Of a DNA stretch of 64,000 nucleotides, positions 44,400 to 51,837 are shown one piece after another (within the stretch, counting starts at the first letter, position 1; each line of letters begins with the position of its first letter). The stretch lies in assembly GCA_039621445.1 (NCBI GenBank), contig CP154957.1, positions 24,900,938 to 24,964,937 of the forward strand. The letters run 5' to 3'. A program made the translations under genes and the position numbers. The notes beneath the pieces are model-generated. The model had not been told where the DNA came from and made no database searches. It saw nothing but the letters and a program-made list of their open reading frames with translations. The stretch is from Euglena gracilis (lineage: Eukaryota; Euglenida; Euglenophyceae; Euglenales).

Positions 44400-44970
44400 T
44401 TGGAGTGCACCAGTGTGTTGGGCAAGGCGCCCTACATTAAAATTAAGCGTAAAGGCCAAAAATTCCATAAATGGGAGAGGGTTGTTTCACTTCCAAAGTG
44501 CCCACAGATAAGTCCCTTTCATTTAATGATGGCTTATGTGGCTGCAACCCGATTTAACGTAAAGCCTGGGGGTCCCCTTCTGATTTCACTAAAACCCCCC
44601 TTCAAAGCCATAAGTGCTGATACCATTGCTTCAATAACCAAAAATTTTTTATCTAAACATGGGGTACCCCCCCAGGTGTGGGGGGCCCACTCCACCAGAG
44701 GAGCTGGAGTTGGTTTGCTCAAAAAATTGGGCCTTTCTGCCCAGGAAGTTTGTGAAATTGGCCAGTGGAGGGGGGTGGAGGCTTTTACAGCCCACTATCA
44801 ACGACTGGGTGCCCAAGGTGCCCTGGAAGATGCCCTGGCCCCCCTAATTTCAGTGCACAATCAGGCCTCACAAGGGCACAGTGCGGAGCCCGAGGTGTCT
44901 CGTACTCCCTCTAGGAAAACCGATAAGGGAGGAAGGGACACCGAGGGCGAAGCACAAAGACCTTGTGAGC
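44400..44970 (+). CDS. Tyrosine recombinase of DIRS-type retroelement, C-terminal part
   Basis: The frame (open to 45440) reads a catalytic core with GAHSTRGAGVGLLKKLGLS, then QEVCEIGQW and FTAHYQRL. The spacing His-x-x-Arg, then Trp, then Tyr is that of tyrosine recombinases, and the AHSTR...S..E(I/V)C...W....F..HY pattern is characteristic of DIRS retrotransposons, where the enzyme joins circular cDNA to the target. The first half (KFHKWERVVSLPKCPQISPF) also fits, but the expected N-terminal domain and the RT are absent, so this is a fragment. The first ATG-like start at 44400 is probably not the natural one. Beyond about 44880 the frame enters the alternating inverted repeats described next. 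Confidence 0.82.
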
Positions 44971-46130
44971 CCGACCCCCCCACCCGTAAAAGAAAATTTG
45001 TGTTCAAAAGCCCTCGGTCCGAGAGTGGGGGCCAGGGGGGTGAGGGGAGGGGGACCCCCCCAAGGGGCAAGAAGTCACGTCGCCAAGTCGGAGCAGCATC
45101 GTCAGCCAACCCAGCGCAGCGAACAATCACACAACACCGCCGGAGAGCAAGGCATGGCCTCACAAGGTCTTTGTGCTTCGCCCTCGGTGTCCCTTCCTCC
45201 CTTGTCGGTTTTCCTCGAGGGAGTACGAGTTGCTCCGGTGCCTGCTGGAACTCCAACTTCTCCAGCTTCTGCTGCCTTCTCCGGGGTTCCTTTTTGCTCC
45301 GCTGGGCCGTTGGACACCAGGTATGTGGCATCTTTCATGGAAATCAAAAATTCTCTTCCTCCGCTTCTCTATATCGTTTGAATTGCTCTTCCTCCTCTGT
45401 ATTGATTCGATGGGCGATATCAAGAATATCAAGTAGTTGAAGAAATTTTGGCTTGGCGGTGGCGGGGCAACCCAGTAGGATTACACTTTTCTTGGGGAAA
45501 CAAAGGGAGGAAAGGACACCGAGGGCGAAGACCTTGCGAGGCCATGTTCGCCGGCGGCTATTTTTTTGTGGCAAACGGGGCTAAAGGTCCCCACTGCCTG
45601 CCTCGCCAGTGTTGGCTGGCGGTGCATTCTTTCCCCTGGGCCCACCATTTTTGGCCGAGAGAGGGCATTTGGAAGCAAAGTGTCCTTGTCGGTTGGGGGA
45701 GCCGGGCTCGAAAGGTTTTTGTGCTACGCCCTCGGCCCTCCCTCCCTGCTCGGTTTTCCTCGAGGGAGTGAGAAACTCCTTGGGCTCCGCACTCTGCCCT
45801 TTGAAACCTGGGTGTGCGCAAAATTTCGCGGCAAGGACACTAATCCTTCGAAAGCGGGCTGCAATAGCCTCCCCCCCCCTCCCCGGCCAATCGCGAAAAC
45901 TTCCTGGGCAGAAAACTCCTATTTTTGCAGAAACCAACTCCAGCCCCTCTGGCGGAGTCCCCCCCCCTGCGGGTGTGCCCATTGTTTGGCCGAAAATTCC
46001 TTTCTGGTGTAAGCAACTGTGTCCTCACTCATGGCTTTATAGGTGCTTTTAATGAGACTAGGAGGGCTCGTACTCCCCGAGGAAAAGCCAACCAGGGAGG
46101 AAAGGACAAAGGAGGAACCCTTTGCTTCTA
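44881..46130. repeat. Five copies of a 50-90 bp repeat in alternating orientation
   Basis: Plus-oriented copies are at 44881-44969, 45491-45540 and 46069-46130, and minus-oriented copies at 45158-45230 and 45706-45804. Common wording is CTCGTACTCCCTC(T/G)AGGA, AAACCGA(T/C)AAGGGAGG and ACACCGAGGGCGAAG. Adjacent copies can form hairpins with arms of about 65 bases. In DIRS elements inverted terminal repeats and an internal complementary region are expected, which fits the neighbouring recombinase. Confidence 0.8.
45581..46060 (-). pseudogene. Inverted, decayed second copy of the tyrosine recombinase end
   Basis: The complement of this segment matches 44640-44970: GGGGCTGGAGTTGGTTT, TTCTGCCCAGGAAGTTT and GGGGAGGGGGGGGAGGC follow in order. 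The predicted peptides share GQSAEP...TPSRKTEQGGR with GHSAEP...TPSRKTDKGGR. The catalytic HSTR has become DSAR, and the frame is shifted, so it is inactive. The two copies face each other across about 0.6 kb. Confidence 0.75.
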
Positions 46131-46933
46131 CGATTTCACCTGGAGTTATTTACAAGGAGTATTAGGTACAACGAAGACGATCAGCTTTATCGCCCGGTGG
46201 ACCAAACTTTTTCGCACCTTCGACTTCAAGGAGGAAGAATTCAACTCTTCGAGTTCAACTGGAATTATCCCAGAAGTATTGCAATTACGAAGTCAAAAAA
46301 TCAACAACTGGACTTCCATGAAGAATGAATTCAGACTGCCAAAAAGAACTTCGTACAAATTCCAAGATAGCAGCTTAATCTGGGGAAGATGGAGACACAG
46401 CAGCAGCTGCGGAAGCTGGAGGGGCGGCAGCAACACGTCAGTCCGTGGTCAATGCAACCCCCCCACCCCTCACCACTTCAAATATTTTAAACTTCCCCAT
46501 TCAACATGATCATGGCCATGGATCATGGACAACTGTGGTCAGGAAGACAAGAAGACAGAAGGGAAGTACCATCAAAGGTCCAAGAGACTCCACCCCCTTT
46601 TCTCGGGTCCCCCCCAGGGGACAAAGCAAGGGCTATGGCAGCCTTTCAAAAAATATCAGAAATCCAAGGGGTTCAAGTCAAAACCAAGGCTATTGCAGCC
46701 ATCATTTAATAGGGCCTGGGGGCCAGAATCAAGGCTATTGCAGCCATCATTCAAGAAGAAAGAGGGCCCAGGTGCAAGGCTATGGCAGCCTGTATCTCAG
46801 CCTGTAAAGATCCCTCTGGGGAAAGGTATGTTCAATTTTCCCCCAGCACCATCAAAACCAAACCCCCCAGGGGCAGCAAGCCAATGCCAAGACAGCTGGC
46901 ATCAAGTCCCTCAAGAATGTCAAGCTAAGGTGG
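46131..46933 (+). other. Left flank of Ty3 element; possible Gag-like fragment
   Basis: At 46600-46800 a frame repeats short motifs of the type KGYGSL and NQGYCSHH, reflecting four copies of CAAGGCTAT(G/T)GCAGCC. This could be the C-terminal tail of a DIRS or other Gag, but I cannot confirm it. The 46130-46440 part has short direct repeats (TCGACTTCAAGGAGGAAGAA-like) and no clear gene. Confidence 0.35.
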
Positions 46934-47244
46934 TGTACCAGGCGTATGCTTCTGTCCCCTTCCGTTGAGGAAGTTAGGATGGAAGCAGATCCTATTAGGA
47001 TCTCCTAATGGGTGCCCCTTCTCTCTCCACAGGTGGTATTCTTCTTATACCTTTTCCTTCCTTTCCTTTGCACCGGACTTGGATTTCCAGTCCGTCCTCC
47101 CCGCATTGCTCCGTGCTTTGCTTCTTGGGAAGTGGGAAAAGGGTTTTTACTGTTACTCTGATTTTCAGTTCCCAAGTAGGTGCGCCAAGGCGAAAGCGAA
47201 GGCTTTTGGGAATTGGGAAAGGGGAATTGGGAATCAGACGTACA
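46934..47244 (+). repeat. 5' LTR, 311 bp
   Basis: Begins TGTAC and ends GTACA, a 5-bp perfect terminal inverted repeat with the canonical TG...CA. It equals 63110-63420 except for three substitutions. It includes a near-perfect palindrome AGATCCTATTAGGATCT and a pyrimidine tract ending CTCTCTCCACAG|G that looks like a 3' splice site. No convincing TATA box was seen. Confidence 0.95.
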
Positions 47245-47246
47245 CT

Positions 47247-47338
47247 TGGTAGCAGATTAGGTCACGATCCTACACATACAGCCCATACAGAAAGAAACGC
47301 TATCAAGTATTACACTTGGTAGCAGATTGGTTCGATCC
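47247..47338 (+). promoter_or_regulatory. Two primer-binding-like sites (tRNA-iMet type)
   Basis: TGGTAGCAGATT starts two bases after the LTR (47247) and again at 47317, the second followed by GGTTCGATCC. TGGTAGCAGA is complementary to the conserved 3' end of initiator methionine tRNA (TCTGCTACCA), and GGTTCGATCC fits its T arm. Both copies are preceded by TACACT, so a 70-bp direct duplication created them. The first site is in the standard place for priming. Confidence 0.7.
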
Positions 47339-47497
47339 TACGCTGACTGGCAGCGGAGAGCCCCTGCACCGTTATTACACGGTCGCAGCGTCAGCTCCCG
47401 GCTTCTAGTCAACGTCTAAGCAGACGAGCAGGCTCCGGAAGGCTCTGTACGGTATTACCCGTTACAGCCCCTCTGGTGCCAGCACAACTGCTTAGTT

Positions 47498-50074
47498 TTG
47501 TGGGTTTTTGCTGCCTTTGTCACCAGAAAGATGCAAAGCACAGGCCCCAACCATCAATTCAACTATGCCTTATTACAGGCATCATTGCAAGACATTGACC
47601 AAGAAACTGGGGATTGGAAGCTTTTATGTGAAAGTGCTTCCAGTTCCCACGCCGATGAGGCACAATTGATTCAATTGTCACAATTACAACACTTGTCATC
47701 ATTGACAGTGGTCGGCGATGAGCCCTCCACATCATTGACTTCAGAGGCTAATGCGGCCTCTTCCGCACTGACCTTGCCACAACGGGGGTATTCGCCTCTG
47801 TCTGCGGCAATGGTGCAGCTGCGCACACCGGAGAGACCCGTGGTGATTCCGCCACCGGGCTTCTCTGGTGATGGTGGGCTAGAAACCCCGTGTTTCTTTC
47901 AACCCCCACCGGCTCTTCCACCGGCAAGCCCTTACAGAGCTTTGCCACTACCCCCCGATATCGGGTGCTATCCCGCACTACCTTGGCAACCGGAGACTCG
48001 CCTCGTGGTGCCGGAATTCTCCGGTACATCCCAACCCATGGATGACTATGGGAAGGGCACTGGTGAGCTCCTCACTGCTGAGGATGTGCAGGATATTGTT
48101 GCTCGGCTTCCAGGGGATCACCCCCTTGTGAGGCAGTTCAACCATGTGCAACAATGCGTTGCAGAGTGTGCAACCGCATTGAACAAAGTGCTTCAGTTTG
48201 ATGAGGACAAAAAGAAACATGTCTTCACCAAGCTGGAATACTGCTGGAATTACTTGCAGGAAGTTGGCAAATGTTGCCAGAGGAATTTCGAAAGTGCGGG
48301 TATTGACCTTGCAAACTTTCGGGAAACCTTTGACAAAATGTGCCAACAACTCCCGCAAAACTTCCGGCAAATTAGTGAATGCATGCATGAAGCGGAAACG
48401 CGGAATGACTCCAAGTTTCTGCACTTGCATGACTCACTACAACGGTTATCGGGACAAATGGAGTCCTGTTCATCCGCGTTGTTGCATTTGCAACAACAGT
48501 TGCATGCACGAGATTCCTCGTCTGCAACATCCAGCAGTGGTGGATTTGTGTCTATGGACCATTTCACCACATTGTCCGCAACTTTCCATGAATCGCAACA
48601 CCGCATTATGCAGTTGTGCGATGAAACGGAAAAGTTTCGGCAATTCCAGTCACAAGCCAACGAGAATTTTGCTCCCCACACGTATGTGCGGCAGTTGGAG
48701 GAGCGACTTTCCCGTTTGGAGCAGAAAACCTGCTATTGTGACGCGAATCAGGTTGGATTATCCAATCTGAGCGCGAAAGTGGCGGAAATCGCACAACGGC
48801 AGGATTCCCTGCAGTTGCAGTTGCAATCCGACATTGGCGGGATTAACTCGGCCATTGCGGGTTTGCAACAAAGCTATTCCGCACTTTCCCACCGAGTTCC
48901 GGACATTAGCGGTATTCAGACTGCTATTGGGGAACTCCAGACCCGGTATGCATCGGTGTCTACCAAAGTAACGGAAATGCAGTGTCGTGCTGCAGGTTCC
49001 AGTTCTCGGATTACCGAGAACCCTGATTTCAAGGCATTTTATGACAAAATGCTCACTAACAATCAGGAAACCTTGCAAGATTTCTGCAACAGCCTATTAC
49101 GGCTTGAGGAATCGGTGAATCGGAATGCCCGATCCACGCAAAGTGAGATTACCAGGTTGGATGAGCGAATTTCCGCGTTGTTGGATAAGCCACAACCCGG
49201 AAATTTGCCCGTGGATACCACAACCGCGTTGTCGGATGCCCCTGCACCGGTTGCACCCACCACCACACCAACCAAGGTGACATCACCTTTGCAGATTCTC
49301 TCAAATGCTGTAAAAGCATTAATGGGACAACTCCAATTATTGGATAAGTCTCACGGGAAACTTGTCCAAGATGTTACCGGAATTTCCGAAAGGATTCCGC
49401 ACTTGGATGACTTTTCCCGTTACCGCAAGCGTATTCGCGCTTTGGAGGATGAAGTTGACCGTATTTGCGGCCAACTCCAACTCGTTGAGCATTTGGAGCA
49501 AAGTGTGCATGACTTGTCTGTGGGTTTGGATAATGTGTCCAACCAACAGCGGGTTTCACACCGCAATTCGGCAGTATGCATTGCCGAAGATGCGCCAAAT
49601 GTTCCAGAGTCGCGTTTTCATAACCCGGCTCTGGGTGCACATGCACCACCACCACCCGTGTCCCGAGTGTCACAATCCGCGATTCCGCGAATTGTGCCAC
49701 CATTGGCCTTGTCCACAACCCAAACCCAGTTTTCGGATGAATCTCCCATTACGGGAACCGAATTTTCGGAAAACACGGCGATTCCGCCAAGTCTCCACCA
49801 AGAAATCCATCATTCCATGCTTGTGTGTGGAATGAGCCGCGACATACCCCCACACCGGAGTGTCCCCCTATTACGGGTGACCAACAGGGTTTGCGACCGG
49901 ATTTCCGGTACCAGGATTCACCTTCACCAGAAATTTCGCGATTCCGACAAGAATCCGGAAAGGATACGCTTGGTGCTCGAGCGTACCCGGGCCCGAATCC
50001 ACGGAATACCACCGAGGGCCAACGGGTTTTTCAGAAAGACTTCAAGGGCACCATCGCAATCGCGAATGAGGTGA
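47498..50074 (+). CDS. Ty3 ORF1: coiled-coil protein upstream of gag
   Basis: An 858-residue frame. Residues 1-90 are Gln/Ser-rich, 90-180 Pro-rich, and about 200-680 form a long amphipathic helix region with regular Leu/Gln/His spacing (for example LQRLSGQMESCSSALLHLQQ) typical of coiled coils. No zinc knuckle, protease or transmembrane segment is seen. A second Met at residue 12 is an alternative start. The last 250 bases overlap the Gag frame, and the end of this frame (after about 49825) looks like a shadow of Gag. It may be an N-terminal extension of Gag made by a -1 shift or by a lost indel, or a separate protein. Its place upstream of gag recalls the extra first ORF of plant Ogre elements, but no sequence relation is claimed. 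It may help particle assembly. Confidence 0.8.
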   Translation: MWVFAAFVTRKMQSTGPNHQFNYALLQASLQDIDQETGDWKLLCESASSSHADEAQLIQLSQLQHLSSLTVVGDEPSTSLTSEANAASSALTLPQRGYSPLSAAMVQLRTPERPVVIPPPGFSGDGGLETPCFFQPPPALPPASPYRALPLPPDIGCYPALPWQPETRLVVPEFSGTSQPMDDYGKGTGELLTAEDVQDIVARLPGDHPLVRQFNHVQQCVAECATALNKVLQFDEDKKKHVFTKLEYCWNYLQEVGKCCQRNFESAGIDLANFRETFDKMCQQLPQNFRQISECMHEAETRNDSKFLHLHDSLQRLSGQMESCSSALLHLQQQLHARDSSSATSSSGGFVSMDHFTTLSATFHESQHRIMQLCDETEKFRQFQSQANENFAPHTYVRQLEERLSRLEQKTCYCDANQVGLSNLSAKVAEIAQRQDSLQLQLQSDIGGINSAIAGLQQSYSALSHRVPDISGIQTAIGELQTRYASVSTKVTEMQCRAAGSSSRITENPDFKAFYDKMLTNNQETLQDFCNSLLRLEESVNRNARSTQSEITRLDERISALLDKPQPGNLPVDTTTALSDAPAPVAPTTTPTKVTSPLQILSNAVKALMGQLQLLDKSHGKLVQDVTGISERIPHLDDFSRYRKRIRALEDEVDRICGQLQLVEHLEQSVHDLSVGLDNVSNQQRVSHRNSAVCIAEDAPNVPESRFHNPALGAHAPPPPVSRVSQSAIPRIVPPLALSTTQTQFSDESPITGTEFSENTAIPPSLHQEIHHSMLVCGMSRDIPPHRSVPLLRVTNRVCDRISGTRIHLHQKFRDSDKNPERIRLVLERTRARIHGIPPRANGFFRKTSRAPSQSRMR

Positions 50075-51471
50075 AGCCCCAATGGGACGGTGACCCAACC
50101 ACATGGAGACAGTTTTTCCGGGACTGGGAGTACTACTGGGCATTGAAAGGGCCAACCCAGGACACAAACCCGGAGGTGATCAAGATGGAATTCATCGATT
50201 GCCTCCCTAGGGATGAGAAGGAGCGCGCGCGACAACTCGTCATTCGCTACCGCGTTTCCTTTGATGACCTGGTGGAGCAATACGCTTCCACCAGTTCAAG
50301 TTTGGTCGCTAGGATTACCCTGGAGACCAAGTGGCGGCAATGCGCCCCACCCGATCGCAAGTGGAAGTCCATTGACCTTTGGTATGCCAAATGGTTAGGA
50401 CTTGCCGCTGAAGTGGATGAACTCAGTGAAAAGCAAATGCGCGAACAGTTTGACGCTGTTCTCATGCATTTCACGCCTAGCCTCATCAAGGATATCCATC
50501 GTGAGGAGTTGGCGGGTAATGCAATGACTCTTGACCAACGCTGGAATTATGTTTCCAAGCAACTGAAGCTATCACAGCTTCTTGGTCAGATTCAATCCGC
50601 GTATACCGCACACCCAACCGCTGGATTACCGGCTGGTTCGGTGAACGCATTGCAAAAATCACCGGTTTCACCCGCTTCACCCACCACGGGATCGAAAACG
50701 CGATACCCGCGTTCTTCGGACCAAGCCACGGATAAAGTGTGCTTTTTGTGCAACAAATCGGGACATATGTCTCGGGAATGTCCTAATCCTGAAGCGCGAA
50801 GGCGTATTCAGAGTCCGCGAGGCTCGACCTCATCACGAGGTTCGGGTTCCTCCGCGTTTTCACGCCAATCGGGCAATTCACGGTCATCGGGTCCCCGTTC
50901 CGGTGGTATTAGCCCCCGGATCCCGTTCCGCGATGAGCGGAAACACGGTACCCCTCGGGGTAGGTCACCCGGTGCCCCGGCCAAGAAGCGTGATTCTCAT
51001 CGCGAGACATCGCGATCGCGTTCGCGAAGCGGATCATCTTCTTCGCGATCCTCATCGGGAAAACCCCGATACACCGGTCATGGTCGACGGGATACCCGGT
51101 CACCACGACGGTTTGACGGGAAATCGGGAAACCGATCCCCCCGTTATCCAGAATCGCGACACAAATCTCGGTGTTCGCTTTGTGGATCGAGTGATCACCA
51201 CTCATCCAAATGTCCGCGTTCTCGTTCTCCCCGCCCTGGCCAACGTCATCGCGGTATGAATCGCGGGGACAAGGGTCACTCCTCCAACCGCCATAAAGTC
51301 GGTTTCAAGATATCTTGTTTGGAGGATGACACCCCGGCTTCGGGCAGGGAGGGGGATGAGACCACGGATACCGATTTCGACGAGGCCCGCATGGCGGTGC
51401 GCACGTTGAAATCCGTTTATACCTCTAAAAGGCCCATAGCCGGCTATTCGGCCGGTTCGGACCTGGAGTAG
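49825..51471 (+). CDS. gag: Ty3 Gag with two zinc knuckles and RS-rich region
   Basis: A 548-residue frame. Residues about 80-230 contain the capsid-type segment KPQWDGDPTTWRQFFRDWEY and following helices, as in Ty3 retrotransposon Gag. A CCHC knuckle CFLCNKSGHMSREC lies at about residue 305 and a second, CSLCGSSDHHSSKC, at about 448. Between and after them is an Arg/Ser-rich stretch (SRSRSRSGSSSSRSSSG) like an SR-protein RS domain. It should package RNA and build the particle. The frame ends at UAG 51469-51471 and stays open after it into the protease. It starts inside the end of ORF1. An upstream link to ORF1 by frameshift cannot be excluded. Confidence 0.9.
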   Translation: MWNEPRHTPTPECPPITGDQQGLRPDFRYQDSPSPEISRFRQESGKDTLGARAYPGPNPRNTTEGQRVFQKDFKGTIAIANEVKPQWDGDPTTWRQFFRDWEYYWALKGPTQDTNPEVIKMEFIDCLPRDEKERARQLVIRYRVSFDDLVEQYASTSSSLVARITLETKWRQCAPPDRKWKSIDLWYAKWLGLAAEVDELSEKQMREQFDAVLMHFTPSLIKDIHREELAGNAMTLDQRWNYVSKQLKLSQLLGQIQSAYTAHPTAGLPAGSVNALQKSPVSPASPTTGSKTRYPRSSDQATDKVCFLCNKSGHMSRECPNPEARRRIQSPRGSTSSRGSGSSAFSRQSGNSRSSGPRSGGISPRIPFRDERKHGTPRGRSPGAPAKKRDSHRETSRSRSRSGSSSSRSSSGKPRYTGHGRRDTRSPRRFDGKSGNRSPRYPESRHKSRCSLCGSSDHHSSKCPRSRSPRPGQRHRGMNRGDKGHSSNRHKVGFKISCLEDDTPASGREGDETTDTDFDEARMAVRTLKSVYTSKRPIAGYSAGSDLE

Positions 51472-51507
51472 GGGAGCCCGAGGTCCGAGGGCACGGACCT
51501 CTGGGCT
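51469..51507 (+). promoter_or_regulatory. Candidate UAG readthrough signal between gag and protease
   Basis: UAG is followed by GGG. GAGGTCCG (51480-51487) and CGGACCTC (51494-51501) form a perfect 8-bp stem with a 6-base loop, starting eight bases after the stop. AGCCC (51475-51479) and GGGCT (51503-51507) can extend it with one bulged T. The frame after the UAG is the Gag frame and leads into the protease DTG. Some mammalian gammaretroviruses use a UAG with an 8-base spacer and a structured RNA in the same way. Confidence 0.6.
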
Positions 51508-51837
51508 GATGAACAGATGGAGGTAGGACCTGATCAACCCTGCCCCCCCTGCCCATCTGCCTTTCTGGTCGGTACCCGGAAAATTTTCGGGTCCCCCACC
51601 CCCCACTCCAACTTTCCGCTCGGAATGTTGTGCAAAGTAGGAAAGGGTTCATGGGAAAGCTGGCAAGAAAACGTATTTTTGCCAGACCCTTCACTTTGCC
51701 TACCCCCCATGGAACTTTTGGTCCAAGCGGAAATCAAAATCCAAAATTTTTGTGCAAAAGTCAAAATTCTCATTGACACTGGTTGTCGCATTGCACTACT
51801 TTTTCGGTTCGGGTTGATACCAACCCCCTCTTGGTGA
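51472..51837 (+). CDS. Ty3 protease, first half (Gag frame)
   Basis: Open in the Gag frame after the UAG. It contains [20 protein letters not shown] followed by [11 protein letters not shown], the aspartic protease active-site DTG after two beta-strand-like segments. It ends at TGA 51835-51837. The second half of the protease (flap and [15 protein letters not shown]) is in the pol frame starting after 51776, so a -1 shift around the run CTTTTTC (51799-51805) or an old indel is needed. Confidence 0.75.
   Translation, partial: GSPRSEGTDLWADEQMEVGPDQPCPPCPSAFLVGTRKIFGSPTPHSNFPLGMLCKVGKGSWESWQENVFLPDPSLCLPPMELLVQAEIKIQNFCAKVKILIDTGCRIALLFRFGLIPTPSW

Noticed and set aside
50020-50034. GGGTTTTTC as a classical -1 slippery heptamer between ORF1 and Gag
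   Set aside because: In the ORF1 frame the codons are GGG TTT TTC, so the required X-XXY-YYZ spacing is not met.
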